DNA of 35,791 nucleotides from Stutzerimonas chloritidismutans AW-1 (GCF_000495915.1 NZ_AOFQ01000039.1:1-35791); one strand, 5' to 3'; shown: positions 24,118-33,037, counted from the first letter of the stretch. Made by a program: numbers and translations. The notes: generated by a model from the sequence alone, not told the origin.

Positions 24118-25500
24118 ATGCAGAAATTTCTCCAAGAGAAGACTGTCACCCCGAGTCCCGGCCAGAGGCCGAGGATGACGCCTGACAGCGCAGAGGTATC
24201 GGCGGCGTCGGTGACGTGGATGAACGCGGAGCCGGACACGCTGATGGAGCGGGTGCTTGCACCGGCGAATCTCAAGCGTGCGTATCAGCGCGTGGTCAGC
24301 AACAAGGGGGCGCCGGGTGCCGATGGCATGACGGTCGCCGACTTGGCAGGCTACGTGAAACAGTATTGGCCCATCCTGAAGGTCAGGCTGCTGGCAGGTG
24401 AATACCATCCCCAGGCAGTGCGGGCGGTCGAAATTCCCAAACCGCAGGGCGGTATGCGGCAACTGGGCATTCCCAGTGTCGTGGATCGCCTGATCCAGCA
24501 AGCCCTGCTGCAACAGCTCACGCCGATCTTCGATCCGCTGTTCTCGGACTATAGCTACGGCTTCCGTCCGGGCAGAAGCGCTCACCAGGCTGTCGAGATG
24601 GCCCGCACCCATGTGGCGGCGGGTCATAGGTGTTGCGTGGAACTCGATCTGGAGAAGTTCTTTGATCGGGTCAACCACGACATCCTGATGTTCTGTGTTG
24701 AGCGCCATGTCGAAGACAAACAGGTGCTCAGACTCATCCGCCGTTACCTCGAAGCGGGCGTCATGTCGGACGGGGTTGTCAGCCATCGGCAGGAGGGGGC
24801 GCCGCAAGGCGGCCCGCTTTCGCCGCTGCTGTCGAACATCCTGCTCGATGAACTCGACCGTGAGTTGGAGCGGCGAGGCCATCGCTTCGTGCGCTATGCC
24901 GATGACGCGAACATTTATGTCCGTAGTCCGCGTGCTGGCGAACGAGTGCTGGCCAGTGTCGAGCGGTTCCTGAATCACCGTCTGAAACTGAGACTGAATC
25001 GGGACAAGAGTCGCGTGGCTGGGTCGTGGAAATGCGACTACCTGGGGTATGGGATGAGTTGGCACTCGCTGCCTAGACTGCGAGTGGCAACCATGAGCCT
25101 GCGCCGTGTGCGCGACCGTCTCAGGGAACTGCTGCGAGGGGTGCGGGGCCACAAGATGGCGAATGTCATCGAGCGGGTAAACCCGGTGCTGCGAGGCTGG
25201 GCAGGCTACTTCAAGCTCAGCCAGAGCAAGCGTCCACTGGAAGAGCTGGATGGCTGGGTCAGGCACAAACTTCGCTGTGTCATCTGGCGGCAATGGAAGC
25301 AGCCCTCTACGAGGGCGCGCAACCTGATGCGCCTGGGATTGAGCGAGGAGCGTGCCTGCAAGTCGGCCTTCAATGGCCGAGGCCCGTGGTGGAACTCAGG
25401 AGCGCCGCATATGAATCAGGCGCTGCCGAAGAAGCTATGGGACAGACTTGGACTGGTCTCGATACTGGATACGATCAATCGGCTTAACCGCATGGCCTGA
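24118..25500 (+). CDS. ltrA: Group II intron reverse transcriptase/maturase
   Basis: About 460 residues. Reverse transcriptase core: NKGAPGADGMTV, IPKPQGGMRQLGIPSV, FSDYSYGFRPGRSAHQAV, the catalytic VRYADDANIY, EGAPQGGPLSPLLSNILLDELD, then the maturase (X) domain with VIERVNPVLRGWAGYFKLS. No HNH endonuclease domain follows; the protein ends FNGRGPWWNSGAPHMNQ..LPKKLWDRLGL, as in class C introns. It promotes splicing and target-primed insertion. The start is uncertain: 24118 (MQKFLQEK) or 24175, the latter right behind CCGAGG; the frame is open further upstream into intron RNA. The TGA is immediately before domain V. Confidence 0.92.
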   Translation: MQKFLQEKTVTPSPGQRPRMTPDSAEVSAASVTWMNAEPDTLMERVLAPANLKRAYQRVVSNKGAPGADGMTVADLAGYVKQYWPILKVRLLAGEYHPQAVRAVEIPKPQGGMRQLGIPSVVDRLIQQALLQQLTPIFDPLFSDYSYGFRPGRSAHQAVEMARTHVAAGHRCCVELDLEKFFDRVNHDILMFCVERHVEDKQVLRLIRRYLEAGVMSDGVVSHRQEGAPQGGPLSPLLSNILLDELDRELERRGHRFVRYADDANIYVRSPRAGERVLASVERFLNHRLKLRLNRDKSRVAGSWKCDYLGYGMSWHSLPRLRVATMSLRRVRDRLRELLRGVRGHKMANVIERVNPVLRGWAGYFKLSQSKRPLEELDGWVRHKLRCVIWRQWKQPSTRARNLMRLGLSEERACKSAFNGRGPWWNSGAPHMNQALPKKLWDRLGLVSILDTINRLNRMA

Positions 25501-25571
25501 ACCGCCGTGTACGGAACCGTACGCACGGTGGTGTGGGAGGACGGCGGCCGTGAGGCCGCCTCCTACCCGAT
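25501..25571 (+). ncRNA. Catalytic domains V and VI of the group II intron
   Basis: Domain V at 25501-25532: ACCGCCGTG pairs with CACGGTGGT, tip TACG-GAAC-CGTA, and the catalytic triad is CGC (25503-25505) as in class C, instead of AGC. Domain VI follows: GGGAGGA and GGCGGCC pair with GGCCGCC and TCCT-A-CCC, leaving A25565 bulged as the probable branch point six nt before the 3' end. Confidence 0.85.
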
Positions 25572-25584
25572 CCCACAGCTGGCG

Positions 25585-25590
25585 TATCAT
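25585..25590 (+). promoter_or_regulatory. Probable -10 box of the tus operon, separated from its upstream part by the intron
   Basis: TATCAT (5 of 6 consensus) 27 bp before the tusD ATG, 14 bp into the 3' exon. In the intron-free allele the T-rich tail of the yccA terminator (TTTTTC) would lie 16 bp upstream, where a -35 belongs; now intron sequence (TACCCG) occupies that place. Confidence 0.4.
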
Positions 25591-25616
25591 GTCCGCTGTT
25601 CTGCCATGGTGCTCCG

Positions 25617-26009
25617 ATGAAATTCGTAATCGCCCTGTTCGCCCCGCCCCATTCACCCGCGGCACGCCGCGCGTTGCGCTTTGCCGAAGCCGTGCTCGCT
25701 GGCGGGCATGAAATCGTCCGGCTGTTCTTCTATCAGGATGGCGTGCACAGTGCTTCGGCTAACGTCGTGGCGGCACAGGACGAATTGGACGTGGCGGCCG
25801 AATGGAGCCGTTTCGTCAGCGCCAACCAGCTGGACGGCGTGGTCTGCATCGCCGCCGGCCTGCGTCGCGGCGTACTGGATGCCGGCGAAGCGCAGCGCTA
25901 CCAGCGTCCGGCAGCGAACCTTGCCGCTGGCTGGGAGCTGTCGGGGCTGGGCCAGTTGCATGAAGCCGCGCAGCAGGCCGATCGGCTCGTCTGCTTCGGA
26001 GGCCAATGA
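25617..26009 (+). CDS. tusD: Sulfurtransferase TusD
   Basis: 130 residues, DsrE family. Starts MKFVIALFAPPHSPAARRAL and has the catalytic Cys in LDGVVCIAAGLRRG (about residue 77). TusBCD takes sulfur from TusA and passes it to TusE for 2-thiolation of tRNA U34 by MnmA. First gene of tusDCBE; its stop overlaps tusC by 4 nt. Only 45 bp separate it from the intron end and no strong ribosome site is visible. Confidence 0.95.
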   Translation: MKFVIALFAPPHSPAARRALRFAEAVLAGGHEIVRLFFYQDGVHSASANVVAAQDELDVAAEWSRFVSANQLDGVVCIAAGLRRGVLDAGEAQRYQRPAANLAAGWELSGLGQLHEAAQQADRLVCFGGQ

Positions 26010-26368
26010 TGGCGCGTTCCATGCTTATCATCAGCCGTCAGGCGCCCTGGGCCGGTCCCTCTGCGCGTGAGGCACTGGATATCGTTTTGGCCGGTGGCGC
26101 TTTCGAGCTGCCGCTAGGACTGCTGTTTCTCGATGATGGCGTGTTTCAGCTCGCCGCCTCGCAGCAAGCTGCATCGCTCGAGCAGAAAGACCTGACCGCG
26201 AATCTGCAGGCGCTGCCGCTGTTCGGCATCGACAGCCTGTTCGTCGCTCGCAGCAGCCTGGCCGAGCGCAACCTGGATGAATCCTCTCTGGCGCTGCCGG
26301 TCGAAATCCTCGACGACGCGGGCCTGAGCACCCTGATCAACCGCTATGACCATGTGATCACGATCTGA
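26006..26368 (+). CDS. tusC: Sulfur relay protein TusC
   Basis: 120 residues, DsrF/TusC type: SMLIISRQAPWAGPSAREALDIVLAGGAF, then LGLLFLDDGVFQLAASQQ. Structural subunit of the TusBCD complex; members lack the catalytic Cys and none is seen here. Overlaps tusD (4 nt) and tusB (1 nt, TGATG). Confidence 0.93.
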   Translation: MMARSMLIISRQAPWAGPSAREALDIVLAGGAFELPLGLLFLDDGVFQLAASQQAASLEQKDLTANLQALPLFGIDSLFVARSSLAERNLDESSLALPVEILDDAGLSTLINRYDHVITI

Positions 26369-26670
26369 TGGCGACTCTGCATCTGCTTTCCCATTCGCCC
26401 TTCAGCGACGGCCGCTTCAACAGCTGCCTGCCGCTACTAGGCGACACCGACGCCCTGCTGCTGGCCGGCGACGCAACCTACGCCCTGACAGCCGGAACCA
26501 AACCCGCGACCGAATTGGAGCAACTGCCAGAGCAGGTCGCGCTGTTCGCACTTGAAGAAGACGTGCAGGCCCGGGCACTCGGCATGCTGCCGACGCGCGT
26601 GCAATTGCTGGACTACGCGGGCTTCGTCGAACTGACCTGCCGTTACGAACGGATCAACAGCTGGCTATGA
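26368..26670 (+). CDS. tusB: Sulfur relay protein TusB
   Basis: 100 residues, DsrH family: starts MATLHLLSHSPFSDGRFNSC, then LLLAGDATYAL and a C-terminal LLDYAGFVELTCRYERINSWL typical of TusB. Third subunit of TusBCD. Translationally coupled on both sides (TGATG before, ATGA after). Confidence 0.93.
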   Translation: MATLHLLSHSPFSDGRFNSCLPLLGDTDALLLAGDATYALTAGTKPATELEQLPEQVALFALEEDVQARALGMLPTRVQLLDYAGFVELTCRYERINSWL

Positions 26671-27002
26671 GCAGCCTGGTCGTGGATGGGCGCGAGATCG
26701 CGCTGGACAAGGACGGCTTTCTGGTCGATCTGAGCGACTGGAACGAAGCCGTTGCCGAAGCGCTGGCGCGCCGTGAAGAGTTGGAGCTGGAAGACGAACA
26801 TCGGGAAGTGCTTCGGCTGCTGCGCGAGTTCTATGCCGAATTCCAGCTGTCGCCGGCTACACGCCCGCTGATCAAGTACACCGCACTCAAGCTGGGGCCT
26901 GAAAAGGGCAACAGCATGCACCTCAACCGCCTGTTCAAGGGCACCCCTGCCAAACTGGCCGCCAAGCTGGCCGGGCTGCCAAAACCGAGCAACTGCCTAT
27001 GA
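26667..27002 (+). CDS. tusE: Sulfur carrier TusE (DsrC-like)
   Basis: 111 residues. Family features: LDKDGFLVDLSDWNEAVAEALA, EVLRLLREFYAEFQLSPATRPLIKY-type core and a flexible C-terminal arm ending KPSNCL, with the sulfur-carrying Cys next to last. Accepts sulfur from TusBCD and interacts with MnmA. Overlaps tusB and the following gene by 4 nt each. Confidence 0.95.
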   Translation: MSSLVVDGREIALDKDGFLVDLSDWNEAVAEALARREELELEDEHREVLRLLREFYAEFQLSPATRPLIKYTALKLGPEKGNSMHLNRLFKGTPAKLAAKLAGLPKPSNCL

Positions 27003-27982
27003 GCCTCGAAACGCCTGCAGAACATCCTTTCGCCGCCTTCGTGCGCATCCTTGGCAAAGGCAAGCGTGGCGCCCGCGACCTGACACGCGAAGAAGCCCGC
27101 GAAGCCATGGGCATGCTGCTCGACGGCAAGGTGGAGGACGCTCAGCTGGGCGCCTTCCTCATGTTGCTGCGGCACAAGGAAGAAAGCCCCGACGAGCTGG
27201 CGGGCTTTACCCAGGCCGTGCGTGAGCGCGTGCAAGCACCGACTATCCCGGTCGATATCGACTGGCCGACCTATGCCGGCAAGAAGCGTCACCTGCCCTG
27301 GTATCTGCTGGCAGCCAAGTGCCTGGCAGCCAATGGCATACGCATCCTCATGCACGGTGGCGGTGCCCATACTGCTGGGCGCATCTATAGCGAACAGCAG
27401 CTTGAGCTGCTGGGCATTCGTCGATGCGAGAACTGGCAACAGGTCAGCGTGGCACTGGACCAGAGCAATCTCGCGTTCATCCCGCTGGGAGCCTGGATGC
27501 CGGTGCTGCAGCGCATGATTGACATGCGCAACCTGCTCGGCCTGCGCTCGCCAATCCACTCGCTGGCGCGCCTGCTCAACCCGCTGGGCGCACGCTGCGG
27601 TCTGCAGAGCATCTTCCACCCCGGCTATCAGGATGCCCATCGCCAGGCCAGCACCCTGCTCGGCGACCACGCCATCGTCATCAAGGGCGAAGGCGGCGAG
27701 ATCGAGATGAACCCGGACAACATCTCCCATCTCTACGGCACCACTGGCGGCACGCCGTGGGACGAGGAATGGCCGGCACTGTCCGAGCGGCGCCACGTGA
27801 AGCCCGCACAGCTCGACCCGCAGCAGCTGCTTGCCGTCTGGGCTGGCGAGCAGGAAGACGCCTACGGTGAACTCGCTGTGATCGCCACCATGGCCCTTGC
27901 CCTGCGAGGCCTTGGCGCCACGCGGGAGGCAGCTTTCGAGCAAGCGCAAAGCTACTGGCGCACCCGCCATTCATCGATTTAA
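26999..27982 (+). CDS. ybiB: YbiB-like glycosyltransferase-family-3-fold protein
   Basis: 327 residues, anthranilate phosphoribosyltransferase-like fold: N-terminal helical part LTREEAREAMGMLLDGKVEDAQLGAFLMLLR, then HGGGAHTAGRIYSEQQLELLGI replacing the usual PRPP-site glycine motif. E. coli YbiB is such a protein with nucleic-acid binding rather than transferase activity. Sits as the last gene of the tus cluster with a 4-nt overlap, an order seen in other pseudomonads. Confidence 0.88.
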   Translation: MSLETPAEHPFAAFVRILGKGKRGARDLTREEAREAMGMLLDGKVEDAQLGAFLMLLRHKEESPDELAGFTQAVRERVQAPTIPVDIDWPTYAGKKRHLPWYLLAAKCLAANGIRILMHGGGAHTAGRIYSEQQLELLGIRRCENWQQVSVALDQSNLAFIPLGAWMPVLQRMIDMRNLLGLRSPIHSLARLLNPLGARCGLQSIFHPGYQDAHRQASTLLGDHAIVIKGEGGEIEMNPDNISHLYGTTGGTPWDEEWPALSERRHVKPAQLDPQQLLAVWAGEQEDAYGELAVIATMALALRGLGATREAAFEQAQSYWRTRHSSI

Positions 27983-28066
27983 GCGATAGGATTAACCCGC
28001 CATTCGGTCACATCGATCGAACGATGCTTCCTAGACTGGCCTCCTATGCCGTAACAGGAGGGCACC

Positions 28067-29074
28067 ATGGGATTACTGATCGATGGCCAGTGGCACGACC
28101 GCTGGTACGCAAGCCGCGATGGCAAATTCGAACGCGAACAGGCCAAGCGCCGGCACTGGGTCACGCCCGACGGCGCGCCCGGGCCTGACGGTCAGGGTGG
28201 CTTCCAGGCCGAGGCCGGTCGCTATCATCTCTATGTTTCGCTTGCCTGTCCGTGGGCGCATCGCACGCTGATCTACCGCAAGCTCAAGGGGCTCGAGCCG
28301 CTGATCGACGTGTCCGTGGTCAGCTGGCTGATGGCCGAGCACGGCTGGACCTTCGACAAGTCCACCGGCTCCAGCGGCGATGCGCTGGACGAATTCGACT
28401 ACCTCCATCAGCGCTACACCCGTGACGATCCGAAGTACTCGGGCCGGGTCACCGTCCCCGTTCTTTGGGATCGCGAGCGCCAGTGCATCGTCAACAACGA
28501 ATCGGCCGAGATCATCCGCATCTTCAACAGCGCTTTCGACGAGCTGACCGGCTCTACGCTGGATTTCTACCCAGAGGCGCTGCATGGTGAAATCGATGCG
28601 CTAAACGCGCGGATCTATCCGGCGATCAACAACGGGGTCTACCGAGCAGGTTTCGCCACGACCCAGGAGGCCTACGAAGAGGCCTTCGACGAGTTGTTCC
28701 GTGAGCTCGACTGGCTAGAGCGACGCCTGGGCAAGCAGCGCTACCTGACAGGGGAGTACCTGACAGAGGCCGACTGGCGCCTGTTCACCACAGCCATTCG
28801 CTTCGACGCGGTTTACCACGGCCACTTCAAGTGCAACCTGCGCCGCATCGAGGACTATCCGAACCTGTCGAACTGGTTACGCGAGCTGTACCAGTGGCCG
28901 GGAATTGCCGAAACGGTGGATTTCACACACATCAAGAACCACTACTACGCCAGCCATCGACAGATCAACGGAAATGGCATCGTGCCGAAAGGTCCGCTTC
29001 TTGGACTGGATCGACCACATGATCGCGAGCGCCTGCGAGGCAACGGCATCTGGGTGAGATCGGAGCACAGCTAG
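28067..29074 (+). CDS. yqjG: Glutathionyl-hydroquinone reductase (Xi-class GST)
   Basis: 335 residues, cytosolic. The thioredoxin-fold active site YVSLACPWAHRTLIYRKLKGL contains the CPWAH motif with the catalytic Cys of the Ecm4/YqjG family, followed by NNESAEIIRIFN glutathione-site residues and a C-terminal helical domain (YLTGEYLTEADWRLFTTAIRFD). It reduces glutathionyl-hydroquinones to hydroquinones using glutathione. AGGAGGG 5-11 nt before the ATG is a strong ribosome site. Own transcription unit, 84 bp after ybiB. Confidence 0.93.
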   Translation: MGLLIDGQWHDRWYASRDGKFEREQAKRRHWVTPDGAPGPDGQGGFQAEAGRYHLYVSLACPWAHRTLIYRKLKGLEPLIDVSVVSWLMAEHGWTFDKSTGSSGDALDEFDYLHQRYTRDDPKYSGRVTVPVLWDRERQCIVNNESAEIIRIFNSAFDELTGSTLDFYPEALHGEIDALNARIYPAINNGVYRAGFATTQEAYEEAFDELFRELDWLERRLGKQRYLTGEYLTEADWRLFTTAIRFDAVYHGHFKCNLRRIEDYPNLSNWLRELYQWPGIAETVDFTHIKNHYYASHRQINGNGIVPKGPLLGLDRPHDRERLRGNGIWVRSEHS

Positions 29075-29123
29075 CCTGAAAACCCATACCATCGCCCAGA
29101 TGTCGTGCTTCTACAAAACTCCA

Positions 29124-29157
29124 GGTCCTGTGGGAAGCGCGCCCGCGGCGATGCGGT
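29124..29157. repeat. Degenerate Pseudomonas REP element
   Basis: CCTGTGGGAAGCGCGCCC followed by GCGGCGATGCGGTC resembles the common REP type of fluorescent and stutzeri-group pseudomonads (TGTGGGAGCGGGC...GCCCGCGATG). A single, imperfect copy in the 116-bp gap between the convergent yqjG and nahK genes. Confidence 0.5.
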
Positions 29158-29190
29158 CACATCCGACGGCTGCGGGGGCCAGCGGATCAG

Positions 29191-31830
29191 TCATCCAGCT
29201 GTACCATGCTCGAGCATATGGCACATGGCAGTCTTCAGCTTCATCGGCCGCACCGGCTTGTGCATCAGCATATGGCCCAGCTCGCGGACCTGCTGCTTGA
29301 GTTCGTTGCTGTAGTTGGCGGTGATCATCAGCGCCGGTAGCGGGCTGGCGCGTCGCGCATTGACGGTGGCGACGACATCGATGCCGGTGTGGCCATTGTC
29401 CAGGTGGTAGTCGGCAATCATCAGGTCGGCCTCGGCATGGAAGTTGTCCACCTGCCGCGCCAGGTCCTCCTCGGACAGCGCCGTGATCACCTTGCAGCCC
29501 CAGCCTTCCAGCAGCGTGCGCATGCCCGCACAGATCGCCGTGTCGTTATCCAGCACCCAGACCCGGGCGCCCTGCAGCCGCTGTAGCACCAGCTCCGTGG
29601 TGCTCGGCTCAGGCCGCGCCTTGGGTGCGCGCTTGGCCAATGGTACGTCGATGGCGAAACACGAGCCGCGTCCCGGGTGCGAGCTGACCCGGATACGATG
29701 GCCCAGCATGCGCGCGATCTTCTCGACGATGGCCAGGCCAAGGCCGAGACCACGATCCTGGTTGGGACGCACGCCCTCCCCGCGTTTGAACTCCTGGAAG
29801 ATTTCCTCGAGCTTGTCCGAGGCGATGCCCACGCCGGTATCCCAGACTTCGATGGACAGACTCTGCCGGTGGCGACGACAACCGAGCAGTACGCGTCCTT
29901 TGGTTGTGTAGCGAATCGCGTTGGTCAGCAGATTGCGCAGGATGCGCGCGAGCAGCTGGATATCGCTGCGCACCAGCGCCGAACAGGGAATGAAGTCCAG
30001 CTGCAACTGTTCGGCCCCGGCGATCTGGCGGAACTCCATGGCCAGGTTTTCTAACAGCTCACTGACGGCGAACGGGGCGATATCCGGTTTGATCACGCCG
30101 GCATCCAGCTTGGAAATATCGACCAGCGTGCCGAGCAGGTTCTCCACGTCTTCCAGCGAGTTGCTGATGTTGCGGATCAGCCCGCCGTTGGGCGCCCCCG
30201 GTTGTTCCAGCAAGGCGCTGGTGAACAGCCGCGCGGCGTTGAGCGGCTGCAGCAGGTCATGGCTGACCGCGGCAAGGAATTTGGTCTTGGACAGGTTGGC
30301 CAGTTCCGCCTCGCGCTTGGCTTCGCGCAGCCGCGCCTCGACGTGGCTGCGCTCGTCGATCTCGCGCAGCAGCTGGTCGTTGAGGCTGGTCAGCTCGGCA
30401 GTGCGCTCACGCACCCGCTGTTCGAGATTCTGATAGGCCTGGTGCAACGCCTCGGCGGTGCGCCGGCGATCAGTGATGTCCTGAATCAGCACGAAAATGC
30501 CGGCAACTTCGCCGTTGGCCTGCCGGTTCGGCACATAGGAGCGCAGCATATAGCGCTGCTGGCCGGCATGGTTGCGCTCGGCCATCTCGAAGCTGACACT
30601 CTCGCCCGACAGTGCGCGATCAATGTAGGGCTCCAGTTGCCGCCAGTGCTCGCCGCTGTGGACCTCGCGCAGCGACTGGCCGAGCATGCCGTCGCTGGGC
30701 CAGCGATACCATTCCTCGTAGACCTTGTTGGTGAACTCGTAGGTGAGATCGGCCGAGACGTAGGCGATCAGCGCCGGCACATGGTCGGTGATCAGGCGAA
30801 TCCAGCGCTCGCTCTCGCGCAGCGCCTCGGCATGGCGGTAGCGCTCGGTGATGTCAGTGAAGGTATTGACGAAGCCGCCGGTGGGGAGCGCATGGGTGCG
30901 AATTTCCAGCACGCGGCCATCGAACAGGCGCTGCTCCAGCTCGCGGATCGGCCGGCCGCGGGCGTCACGACTGTTGGGTGTGAGCAGGGTCAGCTCGCTG
31001 TCGGCCATGACCTCCTCGAACGGTCGATGCGCCTCGATCGGCGCCAGCCCGCAGAGTTCGAGAAAGCGCCGGTTCCACAGCTCCAGCGCACCCTCGGCGC
31101 TGACCATCGCCACGCCCTGAGACAGGTTGTCCACCGCGCGCTGCAACAGCCTCGACTTCTGCGCCAGCGCCTGCTCGCGACGCATGGTCTCGCTGACTTT
31201 CACCTCAGTGATGTCGGTGTAGAGAATCACCAGCCCGCCTTCACGGGTCGGTCGCTCGCTGACCTGCACCCAACGGCCGTTGTTCAGTCGATACACCGTG
31301 GGCTCATCGCCCTTGCCGCGGTGTTCCTCGACGATCAACCCGGTGCTTTCCGCCAGCCGGCGGACCTCGGCCAGCCGCGTGCCGGCGTTGATGCGCGCGC
31401 GCGTGCGCGTCCATAGCGACTTGAAGCGACGGTTGAACAGGACGATGCGCTGATCCCGGTCGAACAGCACGAATGCGTCGGAAATGCTCTCGATGGCGTC
31501 GACCAGGTGCTGGTGCGCGGTTTCCGCGCGCAGCCGCGCATCGCTGAGCAGCTGGTTGCTGCCCTTGAGCTCGGCCATCGCCTGGTTCAACGCGTCGGTG
31601 CGCTCGCGCACCTGCTCGGCCAGTTCCACCGAATGCTGGAACGCCGCATAGGATGCATCCCGTCCGGCGCCACTGGATTCGACGCGCTCGATCAGTGCGG
31701 CGTTGATGCGTTTGAGCTTGAGGTTTTCGCGCTCGAGTTCGGCCTGGCGCGCCAGCAGCTCAGCGACCTGCCCGGCCTCCGGGTCGGCCAATGGCGACAC
31801 CGGTGAAGGTCTGGTTGATGTGCATGCCAT
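29191..31830 (-). CDS. nahK: Hybrid sensor histidine kinase NahK/ErcS'-like
   Basis: 879 residues, no membrane spans, so cytosolic. Order: N-terminal coiled coil (LLARQAELERENLKLKRIN), several PAS domains (about 100-470, e.g. AIESISDAFVLFDRDQRIVLFN), second coiled coil, kinase core with His about 524 (AAVSHDLLQPLNAAR), N box RNLLTNAIRY, G boxes DTGVGI and GLGLGLAI, then a C-terminal receiver domain with phospho-acceptor Asp about 807 (IADYHLD). In P. aeruginosa NahK pairs with the NO sensor NosP and feeds the HptB/Gac network and ethanol-oxidation control. ATG 31830 has GGAGAG 7 nt upstream and overlaps nosP by 71 bp. Confidence 0.88.
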   Translation of the reverse strand: MACTSTRPSPVSPLADPEAGQVAELLARQAELERENLKLKRINAALIERVESSGAGRDASYAAFQHSVELAEQVRERTDALNQAMAELKGSNQLLSDARLRAETAHQHLVDAIESISDAFVLFDRDQRIVLFNRRFKSLWTRTRARINAGTRLAEVRRLAESTGLIVEEHRGKGDEPTVYRLNNGRWVQVSERPTREGGLVILYTDITEVKVSETMRREQALAQKSRLLQRAVDNLSQGVAMVSAEGALELWNRRFLELCGLAPIEAHRPFEEVMADSELTLLTPNSRDARGRPIRELEQRLFDGRVLEIRTHALPTGGFVNTFTDITERYRHAEALRESERWIRLITDHVPALIAYVSADLTYEFTNKVYEEWYRWPSDGMLGQSLREVHSGEHWRQLEPYIDRALSGESVSFEMAERNHAGQQRYMLRSYVPNRQANGEVAGIFVLIQDITDRRRTAEALHQAYQNLEQRVRERTAELTSLNDQLLREIDERSHVEARLREAKREAELANLSKTKFLAAVSHDLLQPLNAARLFTSALLEQPGAPNGGLIRNISNSLEDVENLLGTLVDISKLDAGVIKPDIAPFAVSELLENLAMEFRQIAGAEQLQLDFIPCSALVRSDIQLLARILRNLLTNAIRYTTKGRVLLGCRRHRQSLSIEVWDTGVGIASDKLEEIFQEFKRGEGVRPNQDRGLGLGLAIVEKIARMLGHRIRVSSHPGRGSCFAIDVPLAKRAPKARPEPSTTELVLQRLQGARVWVLDNDTAICAGMRTLLEGWGCKVITALSEEDLARQVDNFHAEADLMIADYHLDNGHTGIDVVATVNARRASPLPALMITANYSNELKQQVRELGHMLMHKPVRPMKLKTAMCHMLEHGTAG

Positions 31831-32923
31831 TGAACTGCTCTCCGTAGGTGTTGAAGCCGATCACCTGCTGGCGTCGGAGAAAAGCCGAGGTCTGTTCGCT
31901 GGTGTCGTTACCCTCGATTTCCAGCCGGCGCAGAAAGCAGTCGCAACCAATGGTCAACAGCGGCGGCCCGAGGCGCTGTTCCAGCCGCTCGAACAGGGCT
32001 TCCAGATTCGGCATCAGCGGACCGGGTTCCATGGCGGTGAGCACGATGCCGTTCTCAACCGCGCAATAGAAGGTCAGGCTCATGTCCTCGTTGACCTTCT
32101 GGATCGAGCGCACGTAGTAGTGCTCGTTGATCCGCACCGCCAGGGGATGGGCGGCGAACAGACGGTGATCGAGATCGCTGACAGGCACACCGATCAGCCG
32201 GGCGTATTCCTCGGCGGCCGGCTCGGCGTTCAGCTCGTAGACCCGCCTGCTGTTGCTGTCGGCGCGGGTCACGACCAGTTTGTCTTCGAGTGGCAGGATG
32301 TGATGGGTGGTGAACACCTCGAAATCCAGCCAGGTGTTGATCAGCACCACGATCGCCGCACCGCTGTAGAACCGGCCGTCGTAATAGACGTAGGTATCGC
32401 TGAGGTGATTGTCGTCGCCAGCCGAACCGCCGAAATGCGGAATGCTGCCGAACGCGGCGCTAAGCGCAGACAACACGATCTCCTCACGGCTGGACAGCCC
32501 GTCGAGCAGCGTCAGCGCAAAGCTGTGGTCCTTGATCGGCGCCAGCGAGTTGCTGCGGCAGTCGCTACCCAGGCGTTCGACCAATTGCTGTGCCTCGATC
32601 AGGCTGAAGCGATCCATCTCGTCGATCAGCTCGCAGGCGATGGAAAAGCTTCGATGGTCGAAGCCGACTGCCGTCACGCAGCTGCGCCCATAGCCCTGGG
32701 AGGTGATCTCGCCCGCCGAGGTGCAACCGACCAGACGCACGCCACCGAAGTATTGGCGCAGCGCATCGCCCAGCGCCGGCAGGTCGTATTCAGCGGAACA
32801 GAAGAACAGCACGAAGCCCAGATGCGGGTGCATCAGTTGGCGCGCCAGGTCCTGCGCCACCGTTTCGGGTAGCCGGGCCTCGGACATCGCCGTGCGGATC
32901 ACTTCGCCTTGTTCATCGGTCAC
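31760..32923 (-). CDS. nosP: FIST-domain NO-sensing protein NosP
   Basis: 387 residues with FIST_N and FIST_C sensory domains: FVLFFCSAEYDLPALGDALRQYFGG, VGCTSAGEITSQGYG, FGGSAGDDNHLSDTYVYYDG, then GCDCFLRRLEIEG and GFNTYGEQFNGMHINQTFTG. In P. aeruginosa the homologue next to nahK binds haem and nitric oxide and inhibits the kinase. Placement directly upstream with overlapping frames supports the same pairing here. The haem ligand cannot be assigned from sequence alone. Confidence 0.88.
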   Translation of the reverse strand: MTDEQGEVIRTAMSEARLPETVAQDLARQLMHPHLGFVLFFCSAEYDLPALGDALRQYFGGVRLVGCTSAGEITSQGYGRSCVTAVGFDHRSFSIACELIDEMDRFSLIEAQQLVERLGSDCRSNSLAPIKDHSFALTLLDGLSSREEIVLSALSAAFGSIPHFGGSAGDDNHLSDTYVYYDGRFYSGAAIVVLINTWLDFEVFTTHHILPLEDKLVVTRADSNSRRVYELNAEPAAEEYARLIGVPVSDLDHRLFAAHPLAVRINEHYYVRSIQKVNEDMSLTFYCAVENGIVLTAMEPGPLMPNLEALFERLEQRLGPPLLTIGCDCFLRRLEIEGNDTSEQTSAFLRRQQVIGFNTYGEQFNGMHINQTFTGVAIGRPGGRAGR

Positions 32924-33037
32924 GCACGATACCCCGCACCACTTGAATCGGATGACCCCATTCTTGGGCAGGGCATATGGGACGAAAATGCTACTTGAGT
33001 ACCGGTAAAGGCCTGCCTAGGTAGTATCGCGACGAAA

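Larger units (their letters stand above)
23649..25571 (+). mobile_element. Group IIC (bacterial class C) intron, seemingly complete
   Basis: 1,923 bp. Starts GTGCGCC (5' consensus GUGYG) right after the yccA terminator and CATG; carries domain I-IV RNA sequence (23649 to about 24100), a reverse transcriptase/maturase frame in domain IV, domain V with the CGC triad typical of class C, and domain VI with a bulged A. Ends CCCGAT at 25571. Size, absence of an endonuclease domain and insertion after an intrinsic terminator all fit class IIC retroelements. Restored exon junction would read TTTTTCATG/CCCACAGCTGG. No internal damage seen, so it may still splice and move. Confidence 0.9.
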
